Shown here: positions 28,340 to 38,446 of the stretch, piece by piece | Layout: the number at the start of each line of letters is the position of its first letter | Position numbering within the stretch: the first letter of the stretch is position 1 | NCBI RefSeq assembly: GCF_000255655.1 | Contig: NZ_JH636434.1 | Coordinates: 602,896 to 666,895, forward strand | From: Schlesneria paludicola DSM 18645 | Lineage (GTDB): Bacteria; Planctomycetota; Planctomycetia; Planctomycetales; Planctomycetaceae | Length of the DNA: 64,000 bases | Direction: 5' to 3' | Translations under genes and position numbers: made by a program | The notes under the pieces: generated by a model | Told to the model about the DNA's origin: nothing | Databases searched by the model: none | Seen by the model: the letters and a program-made list of their open reading frames with translations, nothing else

Positions 28340-29656
28340 CTACGTCAAACTCGTCAACGGTCCACCATCACAGAAATCGCGATTTCCAAAGCGTTCAATT
28401 CGGTGTCCAAAACCATGCGCGAGTGACATCAGCAGCCGATTGTGAGTCACTTCCCCCAACTTGAGGGCGCGCCCCATTCGAAAATCAAGGCCATTACCGG
28501 CAAGCACAAAGGGAATGTTGTCCAGCAGATGCGTATTGCCTTTGCCTAATTCGTTTGTCCAGACAATGGTTGTGTTGTCGAGCAACGATCCACCTTCGCC
28601 AGGTTCCGGTGTCTCAGCGAGTCGCTGGATCAGGTAAGCCATTTGTTCCGCATACCATTTGTTGATGCGAGTCAGTTTGTCCTGCGCTTTCGTGTCGTCG
28701 TCGTCGTGATGAGATAGCCCATGATGCCCGTCATTAACGCCGATAAATCGCATCTTTGCATCACTCACTGAAAACGTGTACTGCAGCGTCGCGACGCGGG
28801 CGAAGTCCGAGGCAAAACTGTTCACCATTAATTCAATCTGCATCTTGCTAAGTCGAGGCAGATTGTCGTCTTCTTCCTTAACCCCCGCTTCAAGCTCTGG
28901 AACCCTGTGCTCGACCGACTGACCTGACGTGGCTTTCAGCTCACGTTCCATTTCCCGAACGAATGTCGCTTGCTCCTCCAACAATTGGCGATCTTCTGCA
29001 TTGATACGAGACGCCAGTTTTTTCAAATCGCCTTGAAGGTCATCAAGCACGCTTTTCAAATTCTCCTGATCTTTTCTGCGACCGTAAAGCTTTGACAACA
29101 TTCGGTACGGATCGCAGATCGGAGTGATTGGCTTGTTAGGCCCTGCGTACGACATTCGTGTCCAGGTATCGGCACGATCTGGAACCAACACTCCAAATTC
29201 AAGTGACCCGAAACGCGTCTGTGTCGCGGCATTCGCTTGTAGATGGTTTTTGATCTCTTGATCGATCGAAAGCCCGCTCGACCAGCCTGCCGGCGTATCT
29301 GAACCTCCTTGAATGTTTCCGGGAAACAATTCGACGCCGGTCAACAAACACCCGATCCCCCGCATATGACTATCGCCGTCCCCACGCACCTTGTCGCAGA
29401 CACCGTGCAGAGTGAGCAGCCGATTCTTGAATGGCTCAAGCGGTGAAAGGCTTTCTTTCAGTATGAACTCAGCCCCCTCTTCATCAGGCCAGAATGTCGG
29501 TGGAACCACACCATTGGGACTGAACATGATCACAAGTCGCTGCTTGCGAGCGGTTTGATTGGCAAATCCCAGGCTGGGCAAATTCATAACGAACGGCAGG
29601 GTCGCCGCGCTCACGCCAAGGTTCCGAAGAAATTCGCGTCGGGACGTTTGGGGCAT
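28340..29656 (-). CDS. DUF1552 protein with Tat signal
   Basis: A 438-residue protein starting with a twin-arginine motif [10 protein letters not shown] and a hydrophobic stretch, so it is probably exported folded. The family pattern of DUF1552 is clear: [51 protein letters not shown], and [16 protein letters not shown] near the end, an alkaline-phosphatase-like/DUF1501-like fold. The function of the family is unknown; it is nearly always encoded beside a DUF1592-type cytochrome. AGAGGA lies upstream of the ATG at 29656. It is the last gene of a four-gene minus-strand unit, 52 bp after the cytochrome gene. Confidence 0.92.
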   Translation of the reverse strand: MPQTSRREFLRNLGVSAATLPFVMNLPSLGFANQTARKQRLVIMFSPNGVVPPTFWPDEEGAEFILKESLSPLEPFKNRLLTLHGVCDKVRGDGDSHMRGIGCLLTGVELFPGNIQGGSDTPAGWSSGLSIDQEIKNHLQANAATQTRFGSLEFGVLVPDRADTWTRMSYAGPNKPITPICDPYRMLSKLYGRRKDQENLKSVLDDLQGDLKKLASRINAEDRQLLEEQATFVREMERELKATSGQSVEHRVPELEAGVKEEDDNLPRLSKMQIELMVNSFASDFARVATLQYTFSVSDAKMRFIGVNDGHHGLSHHDDDDTKAQDKLTRINKWYAEQMAYLIQRLAETPEPGEGGSLLDNTTIVWTNELGKGNTHLLDNIPFVLAGNGLDFRMGRALKLGEVTHNRLLMSLAHGFGHRIERFGNRDFCDGGPLTSLT

Positions 29657-29708
29657 GGGAATGTCCTCTTTGTATTGGTGACGTTGCGACTTCGCCGATG
29701 CTGGTGAC

Positions 29709-32060
29709 TCAATCGGAATTGGAATCTGAAACGTTTCTCGCTTCATTCAATGCAGCCGTGGCGATGATCTCGACCAATAATCGGCGAATGCTGAAATTCT
29801 CTTGTTCGAACTCATGTCGAAGTGTCTCTTTTGTTTTCGAACCGTAAGCCTGGATCGGCTGCTTAATCGAGAAGTGAAACAATTGCTGAACGAAGGCGCT
29901 GTGCGTCTCTGAGCTGTCGGCCAGAAAAGCAGCAACCTCGCGGGCTCCATTGAAGTGAACGATGTCACCCTCGCGCGTTCGATAGGTTCCCGTCGAGACG
30001 ATCTGCTTGCCGGATTCCTCCTTTCGAAATCGCCCCACGGCATCAAACTGTTCAAAAGTGAATCCCAAGGGATTGATCAGTGAATGGCACGACTGGCATG
30101 ACTCTTGCCGGGTTTGCAGTCCAACTCGCTCTCGCGTCGTCAGGTCTGGCTGCAACTTGGACGCGATCGGAGTTACAGCTTCCGGCGGTGGTCGCAATGT
30201 TCGCCCCAGAAGACTTCTCGCAATGAAAACTCCTCGATGGATGGGTGAACTCGCGCCGCGATAGGCAAATCCTGACATCAGATAGGGGTGCGTCAGCACT
30301 CCCGCACGCGCGTCAGAGTCGAGCGACACCTTCTGGAATTCGGAGTCGACCGGCAGATCAATCCCATAGAATTTTGCCAATCTACCATTCAGGAACAGGC
30401 CGTCGGCAAGAAGCAACTGCCGAAAATCTGTTGCTTCGCTGCTCAGAAGCTCATCGACGGATAACTCAAGCGACGTTCGCAGATCGTCCGCAATGAGCGA
30501 ATCGAAATCGGGAAACTGATCCGCGTCCTTGCTCAGGTCAACAACCCGTTCGACTCTCAGCCATCTCAAAATGAACTCGCGGAGTTTAGACCGCGTACGG
30601 GAATCTTGAACCATTCGCTGGGCTTGCGCGACGATTTCTTCTCGTTTGACGAGACGACCGGATTCCGCTGATTCGCGAAGTCCCTGATCTGGTAACGAAT
30701 CCCATGCTGCAAACGCAATCCGCGATGCCACGTCGTACGGATCGTTCGCATTCTCGGGATTCGCACCAAGCTCACGGTACAAGAATCGCGGTGACTTCAG
30801 AACGAGTAAAACGACACGATTGACGGCAATCCTCGGATCGTTTGTCTTTTCAAACTGGCGTTCGACGTAAATCCGACGCTGCTCATTATCGAGTGGGCGT
30901 CGAAATGCCCGTGTCGCAAACTGGTGGCAGAATTCCATCAGCCTCAAAGTTCCCTCTGGAGCATCAGCACTCGTACTCGATAGCTCTTCAAGATGCCTAT
31001 CGATGTATGCAGCGATTTCGACCGCGGCCTCAGTTGTCGCCTGATCCCATTCCTTCGAGATGGAGGTTGCCTTCTCCCATCCGCTGCTGCGGTCGTCTGG
31101 AGGAAAGGGGGTGTTAACGATGCAAACTTCTGGGGGGGCTCCCGATGAGAGACATCGTGCAGGGACAACTTCACGAACACGGTGTGGCTGCGTCCATTCG
31201 AGGAATACGGAAGCCGGAGACGGAGGCAGTTCCTTGGCTTTTCCATCTTGAACGCCTTGCTTTGCCTTCGAGAACTCGAGACGCAACGGATAAGTCCGCC
31301 CTCCAATTAAGAAAATCGACGCACGATCGTCGTTCTCCGTCTTTGACTGAACGTAGGCATCGATCAACGGCCGCTTGAGATCGTTGATCCAGAATCGAAA
31401 TGATTGATCAGTGCGAATATGAAATTCGTATTCACCCGTATCAGGAGCCACAATTCCGCCTTCCCATCGAATCGCAAATTCATGGGGAGGAATTTTTTCG
31501 CCATCGGGGCTTTTATCAAGAAAGTCGAACGCAACCACAGGATCGATCCGTTCGAACGCCAGATCTTTGGCTTCAAATTCGCGAGTTTTGAAGTATTTCG
31601 CCGCCAGGCCTCGTCGACTGCCGTCCGGCGCGACTGGGCGAAACGCACCCACGAGATCCGCCATGACATTTCGGTACTGCCGGACAGTCAGCCGAGACAA
31701 TTCCACGCGTACAGGCTTGTTCCTCTCTTGTGCGGTGGAAGAGTAAAACGATTCGTGAATGTATGTGGAAACTCGGCATGCCTCGTCGCCAACACATGTT
31801 CCCGGTTTGTCCTCTGGCATCGACTTGCTGATGTATTCCGTCAACTCACCGATCGATTTGTCGCCAACGAGAGGTTGTGCATAACTGTCGGCTTTTCCTT
31901 GGCCATTGACGCCATGGCATGAGGCACATTTCGCCTGATAGATTTTCTCACCCGAAAGCGGATCGTCGCCAACGGCATCTCGTGGAAATGCACCAATCGC
32001 CAGGACGATGGCGGCACCGATAGTCGCTTGAAAACAGCCAATTCGCCGAGAGATCGTCAT
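29709..32060 (-). CDS. DUF1587/PA14/DUF1595/DUF1592/DUF1588/DUF1585 cytochrome c-like protein
   Basis: A 783-residue exported protein. After a signal peptide (about 1-31) comes a planctomycete cytochrome domain with CASCH (45-49), and then in order: DUF1587 ([16 protein letters not shown]), a PA14 domain (AAKYF to FLEWTQPH), DUF1595 ([13 protein letters not shown]), DUF1592 ([17 protein letters not shown]), DUF1588 with a second haem-like motif CQSCH and [18 protein letters not shown], and DUF1585 at the C-terminus. PA14 suggests carbohydrate binding. The biochemical role is not established; exported redox chemistry on a polymer is a common guess. The start at 32060 is the first that gives a signal peptide; the upstream in-frame extension reads like non-coding sequence. 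Confidence 0.93.
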   Translation of the reverse strand: MTISRRIGCFQATIGAAIVLAIGAFPRDAVGDDPLSGEKIYQAKCASCHGVNGQGKADSYAQPLVGDKSIGELTEYISKSMPEDKPGTCVGDEACRVSTYIHESFYSSTAQERNKPVRVELSRLTVRQYRNVMADLVGAFRPVAPDGSRRGLAAKYFKTREFEAKDLAFERIDPVVAFDFLDKSPDGEKIPPHEFAIRWEGGIVAPDTGEYEFHIRTDQSFRFWINDLKRPLIDAYVQSKTENDDRASIFLIGGRTYPLRLEFSKAKQGVQDGKAKELPPSPASVFLEWTQPHRVREVVPARCLSSGAPPEVCIVNTPFPPDDRSSGWEKATSISKEWDQATTEAAVEIAAYIDRHLEELSSTSADAPEGTLRLMEFCHQFATRAFRRPLDNEQRRIYVERQFEKTNDPRIAVNRVVLLVLKSPRFLYRELGANPENANDPYDVASRIAFAAWDSLPDQGLRESAESGRLVKREEIVAQAQRMVQDSRTRSKLREFILRWLRVERVVDLSKDADQFPDFDSLIADDLRTSLELSVDELLSSEATDFRQLLLADGLFLNGRLAKFYGIDLPVDSEFQKVSLDSDARAGVLTHPYLMSGFAYRGASSPIHRGVFIARSLLGRTLRPPPEAVTPIASKLQPDLTTRERVGLQTRQESCQSCHSLINPLGFTFEQFDAVGRFRKEESGKQIVSTGTYRTREGDIVHFNGAREVAAFLADSSETHSAFVQQLFHFSIKQPIQAYGSKTKETLRHEFEQENFSIRRLLVEIIATAALNEARNVSDSNSD

Positions 32061-32134
32061 GCTGCCTGAATTCCTACCCAAAATCGAATACCATTCGCCG
32101 CATGAGGGACCGACCGAGTCACGGGCAGAAATCG

Positions 32135-32914
32135 TCAACCCCGTCGACCGAGTGTGAGGCCCACAAACACCAGCGGCAATCCGAGCCAAATCACCCGATT
32201 GGCATCTCCCTCGGGGATCGTCAGCGATGGGTCCGCAAACGGCATCGCAACGCTCGCAAGGAATGGGTAGAACGCCCCCGCTGCAGCTCCAGCAATTCCG
32301 CCCAGGAACATGGAACCAATCGCAAATCGAACTCGATTTGTCCGGGCCCCTAAGCCAGTGCCCAGTCCGATCCCCAATCCGACAATCAACCACGTCGTTC
32401 CGTGCAAGAGCATTGCGTACTGCACAGGAACCTCAATTTTTTCCATTCGTATGCGTGAGACGATGTTTTCGCCAACGCCGTTTCCGGCGAGTCCCCCGCA
32501 TGCAGACAAAACACCGCCCAGAACCATGCCGCCGATGGCACCCCGCACCAGAGAACCCCGTGATTGACGCATCAATCCCAGTGCAAGCCCGAATAACAGT
32601 CCGCTCATTGCACCGGCCGTTCCAATCCAAAGTGCAGCATGTTTGTAATCGAGAATCGCAAGTCCCTCATAAAAACGCTGCATCACTTCAGGACTTTGAT
32701 TCCTTCCTTCTGAGACTTTGACAATCAGCAGTTCCTCTGAAAACTCAAAAACTCTCCCAATTTTCAGGATCGCAACATCAGCAAGAATCGCGGCAATCGC
32801 GCCAACAACTCCCAAAGACATTGCGTTTCTTATCGACTCTAGTGACGAAGTTCGAGCGTTGGTTTGATTCGCCGAATTCACGGTGTGAGGCTGTTGGGGA
32901 TGTGTGTTGCTCAT
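32135..32914 (-). CDS. Multi-helix membrane protein of unknown function
   Basis: A 259-residue protein, not recognised. A hydrophilic N-terminus of about 30 residues rich in Asn/Gln/Thr precedes five to six glycine-rich membrane helices (about 34-52, 94-112, 122-142, 170-190, 197-220, 240-256). Many GxxxG-type contacts, for example GMVLGGVLSACGGLAGNG and GLGIGLGTGLG, suggest tight helix packing. The start codon overlaps the stop of the upstream TPR/CRTAC1 gene as ATGA, so translation is probably coupled. 74 bp separate it from the cytochrome gene. The context suggests a membrane partner for the exported proteins of this unit. Confidence 0.75.
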   Translation of the reverse strand: MSNTHPQQPHTVNSANQTNARTSSLESIRNAMSLGVVGAIAAILADVAILKIGRVFEFSEELLIVKVSEGRNQSPEVMQRFYEGLAILDYKHAALWIGTAGAMSGLLFGLALGLMRQSRGSLVRGAIGGMVLGGVLSACGGLAGNGVGENIVSRIRMEKIEVPVQYAMLLHGTTWLIVGLGIGLGTGLGARTNRVRFAIGSMFLGGIAGAAAGAFYPFLASVAMPFADPSLTIPEGDANRVIWLGLPLVFVGLTLGRRG

Positions 32915-35847
32915 TCTGAGTGTTCTCTCGAAATCGTCGTTGCCACTTGAGTCCCTTCAACAAGCAATAAGTCGCAGTCCACGACGGCGTTCGTAAAACG
33001 TTCCTCGGCCCCCCCGGGCCAACGGACGCGAATTTCACCGATCGAACTCGTCTCACCAAGCCCAAACAGCAATCGTCGCTCATTGCTGCATTCAAAGCCA
33101 TCGCCAGCGATAAGTTGCTTAACGAACGTTTGATGATCTGACGTCACTCGGACTTCAGAACCAATTGCATCGCGGTACTTTTGCCCAACGAGTCGAATGG
33201 AGACAAAATGACCTTCATTCGTTGATCGATTCAAAACGAGTGCCGCGGGATCAATCAATTGAGAGACCGCGAAATCATCTCGTCCATCTCGATTCCAATC
33301 GAGCCTCGCTAAACCTCGACCCAACTGGCTTTTGGCGAAGAAGGCACCCAGTTTGCTCGCGGGGACTTCGACAAACCGGTCGCCCCGATTGGAAAAGAAC
33401 TGATGACGCATTCGGAACGGAATGCCGATCTCCGTATAGTCATCGACATGGCCGTTGACGACGATGAGATCCGGTCGTCCATCTCGATCGGCGTCCATGA
33501 ATTGCGTCCCGAACCCGTACATCGAAAGGCTGGGAGTCCTCAATTGAAACTGACGCGTGGCATCGATAAAGAAATGTCCGATTTGATGATGATAAAGTGT
33601 GTTCGATTCGTTACAAGAATTTGTGACAAATAAATCAATCAACTCATCACCATCGACGTCCTCCACAGCAATTCCCATAGATGCCGGAGTCCGTCTATCG
33701 GAATCAAACGCCGTCCCCGTCAGCGCTCCTTGCTCGTCAAATGTTGGAACAGTACCTGGGGCGTTTGTACGATTGAGAAACAGCACATTTGCGGACATGT
33801 CGTTCGCGATGTAAAGATCCAATCCAGGTTGATCGTCGAAGTTGGCAGCAACAATTCCGAGCCCTCGACCATCGAATTCGCGAATTCCTGCCGCTTGACT
33901 GACGTTCTCAAATCGGCCATCACCCAGGTTGATCAACAAATCATCTTCAGCGGCCGCGAACTCGTTTGGACTGCAGCTCGTACGTGCTTTGAGCGTCTTG
34001 TGGATGCAAACTTGCTCGAAAGGACGTTCACCTCCGCAATAGTTCACGTCAAAGAGATCGGGCAGACCGTCGCCATTGATATCTGCCATCAGACAACTGG
34101 TTGTCCATTCGCCCCCCTGGATTCCTGAGGTCTCGGTCACGTCTTGAAAGACGCCGTCTCCATTGTTTCGCAGCAATCGATTTCGTCCGGCATTTGCGAC
34201 GTACAGGTCCGGGAAACCATCTGCATCAAAGTCACCGACTGCAACCCCGAATCCATAACCTGAATCAGGCGGCAACGCAGATTCCGTGACATCTACGCAC
34301 TGGCCACCCACGTTTCGATAGAGTCGATCCGTAGCGTCGATTCCTGCAAGCTTCGGAGCCAATTGACTGGCCTGTGGAAAAAAGAGATCGGGGGCGCCGT
34401 CGCCATCAAAGTCGAGCGATGCAACTCCACCGCCGATACTTTGATAGATCATGAAGCCTCGAACACCGCGTTTGGTACCGTTTTCATATCGAAAATCGAG
34501 TCCCGCGGAGGCACTGACATCTTCAAATCGCACGTCGGGCGGCGTTCGTTCGTCGCCCAAGTGATTCTGTGTCGCGAAGAGCATTGTTTTGGGCACGGGA
34601 TAGGTCGAGAAATCAAATCGAAGGGAGAAATTCTGAGCTGGCAACGTCTGTGGCATTTGAGGCGTCAGTTGTGCGAGCAAGCGTGCACCTTCCGCGGGGA
34701 TCGCCTCAGAAGGATGGTGTGTCTCGACCATTGTGTGCCATGCCCATGCCTCCCAGTGCCGTCCAATTTCTTCACAGACTTGCGCGCAGCGCAGCATTTT
34801 TTCGGATGTCGGGCTATGGAACAATAGTTCGTGAATCGTGGAAGATAGGATCTCGAGCTTTGCGGCACGTTCAATCATCACACGAGCATCGTCATTGCGC
34901 CCCTCCGAGAATAGAAGTTGGCCAAGCTGATATGTAGCGCCCAGATGATTTGGTTCGCGTCGAAGCGTCTCCCAAGCGCATCGAATGGCGGCCTTCGTGT
35001 CGCCGTTTTGACGCGCTTGTTTTCCCAATACCCACCACGTCTCTGGATGCTCGTAAGCAGCCCGAGGAAGTTGGCGCCGCCAACGCTCCAATTCCTCCAT
35101 TCGCGCTTCCGTCACCAGTATTACACCAAGCTGCGCGTGAGCTTCGATCAAATCCTCCTGTTGCTGAAGAATCTGCTGGATGATTCCTTCAGCCTGCGTC
35201 ATCGACAATTGAAACATTTTTAAGCGAGCCCGCCCCATCAACGGGAGATAGTCATTGGGCGCCGATTCTTCAAAAAATGAAATCAACTTCTCGGCTTCAT
35301 AAATCTCGTCACGACTCCCCAGATAAGCGAGTTCTTCGAGCGTGAACGACTTTCCTTTCACCAACTCGTATAGATGAGGAGCCGCCTCCCAACGCCGCCC
35401 CTCACCAAGAAATAGGGTACCCAATCGCCGATGGATCATCAGATCATCTGGCAGCAGCGTTAAGACACGCCGATATAGGAATTCCGCATCGCTGGCACGA
35501 CCACGCTTGAGCGCATGCTCTCCTGCGTCCTTCAACCGATCTGCGATCTCCGCACCACTCGCAGACAGCGGAAGTTGGCGAAAATACTTCAGTTCAAGGA
35601 CCGGATCATCCAGCTTGCTCGCGATCGAGCCTGCAAATAACAGCCCTTCAACCGATCGAGAATCTCGTTGAAGCGCTCGATCCGCAAGCTCCAGCGCAAG
35701 TTCCAACTTGCCGACTGATTCTGCCGTCCTTGCTTCCTTCAGCAGCGACTCAGGCGATTTAGACCAGAAGCATGACGCAATGACTCCAACGACGAAGCCG
35801 AGGAGCACACTAATCAACATATACCGAACGTACACCGGAGGATTCAT
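32911..35847 (-). CDS. CRTAC1-type protein: TPR domain, FG-GAP propeller, ASPIC/UnbV domain
   Basis: A 978-residue protein anchored by one N-terminal helix (about 9-27). TPR-like helical repeats fill about 30-400 (for example LELALELADRALQRDSRSVEGLL, cited as LELALELADRALQRD). FG-GAP/VCBS blades follow from about 440 to 860 (DFDGDGAPDLFFPQ, DFDADGFPDLYVAN, DINGDGLPDLFDVN, DVDGDELIDLFVTN, DADRDGRPDLIVVN). The C-terminus is an ASPIC/UnbV domain with RLVGQKYRDAIGSEVRV, LLFGLGE and IRVRWPGGAEE. CRTAC1-like proteins are abundant in planctomycetes and probably bind calcium and other proteins outside the cell. It is the first gene of the four-gene unit and is coupled to the membrane protein by an ATGA overlap. 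Confidence 0.9.
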   Translation of the reverse strand: MNPPVYVRYMLISVLLGFVVGVIASCFWSKSPESLLKEARTAESVGKLELALELADRALQRDSRSVEGLLFAGSIASKLDDPVLELKYFRQLPLSASGAEIADRLKDAGEHALKRGRASDAEFLYRRVLTLLPDDLMIHRRLGTLFLGEGRRWEAAPHLYELVKGKSFTLEELAYLGSRDEIYEAEKLISFFEESAPNDYLPLMGRARLKMFQLSMTQAEGIIQQILQQQEDLIEAHAQLGVILVTEARMEELERWRRQLPRAAYEHPETWWVLGKQARQNGDTKAAIRCAWETLRREPNHLGATYQLGQLLFSEGRNDDARVMIERAAKLEILSSTIHELLFHSPTSEKMLRCAQVCEEIGRHWEAWAWHTMVETHHPSEAIPAEGARLLAQLTPQMPQTLPAQNFSLRFDFSTYPVPKTMLFATQNHLGDERTPPDVRFEDVSASAGLDFRYENGTKRGVRGFMIYQSIGGGVASLDFDGDGAPDLFFPQASQLAPKLAGIDATDRLYRNVGGQCVDVTESALPPDSGYGFGVAVGDFDADGFPDLYVANAGRNRLLRNNGDGVFQDVTETSGIQGGEWTTSCLMADINGDGLPDLFDVNYCGGERPFEQVCIHKTLKARTSCSPNEFAAAEDDLLINLGDGRFENVSQAAGIREFDGRGLGIVAANFDDQPGLDLYIANDMSANVLFLNRTNAPGTVPTFDEQGALTGTAFDSDRRTPASMGIAVEDVDGDELIDLFVTNSCNESNTLYHHQIGHFFIDATRQFQLRTPSLSMYGFGTQFMDADRDGRPDLIVVNGHVDDYTEIGIPFRMRHQFFSNRGDRFVEVPASKLGAFFAKSQLGRGLARLDWNRDGRDDFAVSQLIDPAALVLNRSTNEGHFVSIRLVGQKYRDAIGSEVRVTSDHQTFVKQLIAGDGFECSNERRLLFGLGETSSIGEIRVRWPGGAEERFTNAVVDCDLLLVEGTQVATTISREHSE

Positions 35848-35906
35848 ATTGCTTTATTGCCGCCTTGATCGTTCCGATTTGCTTCCCACGGACGAGAAAC
35901 AAATGA

Positions 35907-35940
35907 CGGTGGCGAGAATCTCGCAGATTTCTCGCCACCG
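35907..35940 (-). terminator. Terminator of the DUF1559 gene
   Basis: Perfect 12-bp stem CGGTGGCGAGAA (35907-35918) and TTCTCGCCACCG (35929-35940) with a ten-base loop. It lies 32 bp after the stop codon of the minus-strand DUF1559 gene and is followed on that strand by a T-rich run (TCATTTGTTT). It separates the DUF1559 gene from the four-gene operon downstream. Confidence 0.85.
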
Positions 35941-35972
35941 AACGCTCCAAGCCTCAGACTCGATCGCCCTCA

Positions 35973-37118
35973 CTAAAATTCACCAGCAATTTCGCCAGCA
36001 GCCCGAGTCCCCAATGCACCCCAGACACCATACGGACTTTGCCCTCCAACAGATGTTGTTCCGGCCGAGTACACGTCTGGCGAATTGAGGTTTCCTGTAT
36101 TGATATTTTCGCCAATGAATCGAGCAGCCCCATCCCCCATGAGAATGTGAACGCCTCCCGTATGTCGACTTCCTGCGGAATACGTTCCAGAACCGCCATC
36201 CCAACCGCTCTCATCGCAGGATGGGGCATTCGGAGGAAGAATCGTCTGAAATCCTGTGCTCGATGGGCAACCATCGGCCCATCGATTTCCACGCAACGAG
36301 TGAACGTTCGATGTCGAAAGGTAGCTTCGTCCAGAAACCTGCGCGAGGCATGCCGAAGGGTTCGTTACCGCCCAGGGAACACCTTTGTCGCCTTGATACA
36401 CACCATCAGCCACTTGCCCCACGATGTCAGTGCGAGTGCCATCTCCAATCGAGACGCCGATTTCGCCCATCAAGATCGTATTGCTTGAACCATCTGTGCA
36501 ATCACGAAGCCCTAAGCTACTCTGAAAAAAGAACATCCCTCGAGCCTGCCGACCGGCATCCCATTGATTTACATTCTGTCCAGTATCACCCAAGCAAAAC
36601 GCGTAATTCGTACGACCAAATTTACTGAAGTCGAATCCATCATTGATACCAGAGCCACCTTGCCCCGCTTCAGAGGGACATCGAAACATGGCGATCTTTT
36701 GTTGATACGGGGGATAGGCTGCGATCCACGGCGATGGACCGCCAGGCTGCCACGGACCGGTACCGTTGATCGTGCCACCACTGGTGATTTGCATGTACAA
36801 ATTCGCCTGATCCATGTACGGCAGCAATTGAACTAGGCCGCTCTGTCGATCCCAATTGCAGTCGGTGCTGTTATTCGCGCCTGCGGCCGTACCTCCAGAA
36901 GAATACGGGAACTTCAGATTCGCATCATGATAGTTATGCAGGGCGAGCCCCAACTGCTTCAAATTATTTTTGCACTGCGTCCGGCGTGCTGCCTCACGGG
37001 CCTGTTGAACGGCCGGAAGCAGCAACGCAATTAGAACTGCGATAATCGCAATGACGACGAGCAACTCAATGAGCGTAAACCCCGCTCGCCGCAGACGTCT
37101 CACGACATTTTCAATCAC
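35973..37118 (-). CDS. DUF1559 prepilin-like protein (H-X9-DG type)
   Basis: A 381-residue protein that starts like a type IV pseudopilin: [19 protein letters not shown] (prepilin peptidase would cut before Phe), then [17 protein letters not shown] and [14 protein letters not shown]. This is the standard opening of planctomycete DUF1559 proteins. The C-terminus has the H-X9-DG motif, here [12 protein letters not shown]. Planctomycetes encode dozens of these, and they are thought to be surface or periplasmic pseudopilins. The start codon is GTG at 37118, with GGTGGAG eight bases upstream. It is monocistronic with its own terminator. Confidence 0.94.
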   Translation of the reverse strand: MIENVVRRLRRAGFTLIELLVVIAIIAVLIALLLPAVQQAREAARRTQCKNNLKQLGLALHNYHDANLKFPYSSGGTAAGANNSTDCNWDRQSGLVQLLPYMDQANLYMQITSGGTINGTGPWQPGGPSPWIAAYPPYQQKIAMFRCPSEAGQGGSGINDGFDFSKFGRTNYAFCLGDTGQNVNQWDAGRQARGMFFFQSSLGLRDCTDGSSNTILMGEIGVSIGDGTRTDIVGQVADGVYQGDKGVPWAVTNPSACLAQVSGRSYLSTSNVHSLRGNRWADGCPSSTGFQTILPPNAPSCDESGWDGGSGTYSAGSRHTGGVHILMGDGAARFIGENINTGNLNSPDVYSAGTTSVGGQSPYGVWGALGTRAAGEIAGEF

Positions 37119-38022
37119 GAGTAGTACTCCACCAAAAGAAAGAACGGATCACAACAAACGACACGATTCTTGCTAAGCGAATTGCCAACAATCTTTACAT
37201 TGCAACACACATCAGTCACATCCGAGTCGCCAAATGTTATAATGAATGCGCCGAAACACTAACACATCAACAGATCGATAACGTAAACTAAGTTGAGAAA
37301 CTCAACGAAACAAACATTGCGCATACATGAAACTGCAATCGTTTTCATGCTTGCGTGCCAACCCTAGCAAATAGAATGGATGTGAGAACGATTCCGAATG
37401 GATGTGGAGGTCAGCCGCGGATCGCCCCACCTGTCAATAGGATGAGACTTCATTCAGAATCCGACAGAAAAATTCATCAAATTCGCAAGAATTTCGAAAA
37501 GAACGACTCTCGCGTCGGGGAATTCAAGGATGCTCGACGAATCAAAACATTCGCAATACTCGCTAATGCACTGAAGGATCACAACTTATGTATCGCGCAG
37601 CTTCACGACGGGCGAACCGTTATGATGACGCGGCGACTGGGGAGCCCCCCGCAGAAACATAACGTTTCCTTAAGCAGTTTTCGGGCACTCGGGCGCGAAT
37701 ATCTGTGCATGCATCTCTTGCCGATACGCACCGAGCCCCGGGCCGTTGTGATGAGTCGCGCAAAGAAAGTTTTGGACTCTGAATCTCGTCAACTGCGACA
37801 GCGACACAAAGTCAGTTTCTGTGGTCCGCATTTCGCGTTCCGTAATAGACAATTACAGATACTAGACTGTTGACGTCTTTTTGTTTGTATGGAGCAACGA
37901 ACTCAGCTTGCGATCATAAACATACGGCATGTAGTATAAGAAACCTATGAGTGATGTTATCGCGCGTCTGATGACTCACATCTCGATCCTTGATACTTTC
38001 GGGCATGAGGAGGTGTTTCGCG
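37119..38022. other. 904-bp gene-poor, AT-richer stretch
   Basis: By eye it is clearly richer in A and T than its neighbours. The longest plus-strand frame (37355-37873, 172 codons) has no recognisable family, no ribosome binding site and unusual composition, so it is not called. The stretch separates two divergent genes, the DUF1559 protein (minus) and the small lipoprotein (plus), and could hold long leaders or a non-coding RNA. A TATAAT-like hexamer at 37238-37243 on the plus strand lacks a matching -35. Confidence 0.4.
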
Positions 38023-38202
38023 ATGAAATGTACTGTGTGTGTCCTATTGATCGCATCTTCGGTGTTGGTGCCGGCCCTTGGATGCGGCGGCGCAGCGGCG
38101 CCCAAGCTCGATCCTGAAATCGCGAAGCAAAGGCGGGAAGCGTACGAAGCAAAAATGCGTGACGGGCCACCACGAGGTGGCCAATCTGGAAAACGGAAAT
38201 AG
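38023..38202 (+). CDS. Small lipoprotein of 59 residues
   Basis: A very short protein with a lipoprotein signal: hydrophobic residues 4-14, then VPALGC with the lipid-modified Cys near residue 19, followed by GGAAAP. The mature part is about 40 residues, charged and helical (DPEIAKQRREAYEAKMR) with a Gly/Lys-rich tail. Small lipoproteins of this kind are frequent in planctomycetes near DUF1559 genes. It has one of the best ribosome binding sites in the window (AGGAGGT at 38008-38014, eight bases before the ATG) and a terminator just after it, so it is probably well expressed. Function unknown. Confidence 0.8.
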   Translation: MKCTVCVLLIASSVLVPALGCGGAAAPKLDPEIAKQRREAYEAKMRDGPPRGGQSGKRK

Positions 38203-38211
38203 AAAAATTTG

Positions 38212-38262
38212 GGCGAGACGAGTTACACCAAGAGAACGGTGAATTTGTCTCGCCAACTTTTT
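38212..38262 (+). terminator. Terminator of the small lipoprotein gene
   Basis: Stem GGCGAGAC (38212-38219) and GTCTCGCC (38247-38254), with an inner CACC/GGTG pairing in the loop, followed by AACTTTTT. It lies nine bases after the stop codon. Confidence 0.8.
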
Positions 38263-38300
38263 GATTCGAGCGATTTAAGTGCTTTGGGCCCCATTGGGGC

Positions 38301-38405
38301 CTAACAGCCTATTGAAGTAAGGGGAACAGCCACCTTGGCGTTCACGACGTCATAGCAGTTTTTGATCAGGCCGAAGCCAGTCCCCGTTACTTCCACCGGC
38401 TGCTA
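38301..38405 (+). repeat. Dispersed 105-bp palindromic repeat, copy A
   Basis: An imperfect palindrome whose ends read AGCCTATTGAAGTAAGGGG and, inverted, AGCCGGTGGAAGTAACGGGG. The inner part holds CACCTTGGCG and GAAGCCAGTCCCC. It lies between the convergent ends of the small lipoprotein and the seven-haem cytochrome genes. It has the same orientation as the copies at 51207 and 60006. Confidence 0.85.
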
Positions 38406-38446
38406 AATCGATGCAGGGTTGGGTCGTTCGCCTTCTGCATGCATGC

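Noticed and set aside
37355-37873. 172-codon plus-strand frame
   Set aside because: No family, no ribosome binding site, odd composition; kept only as part of the gene-poor region note.
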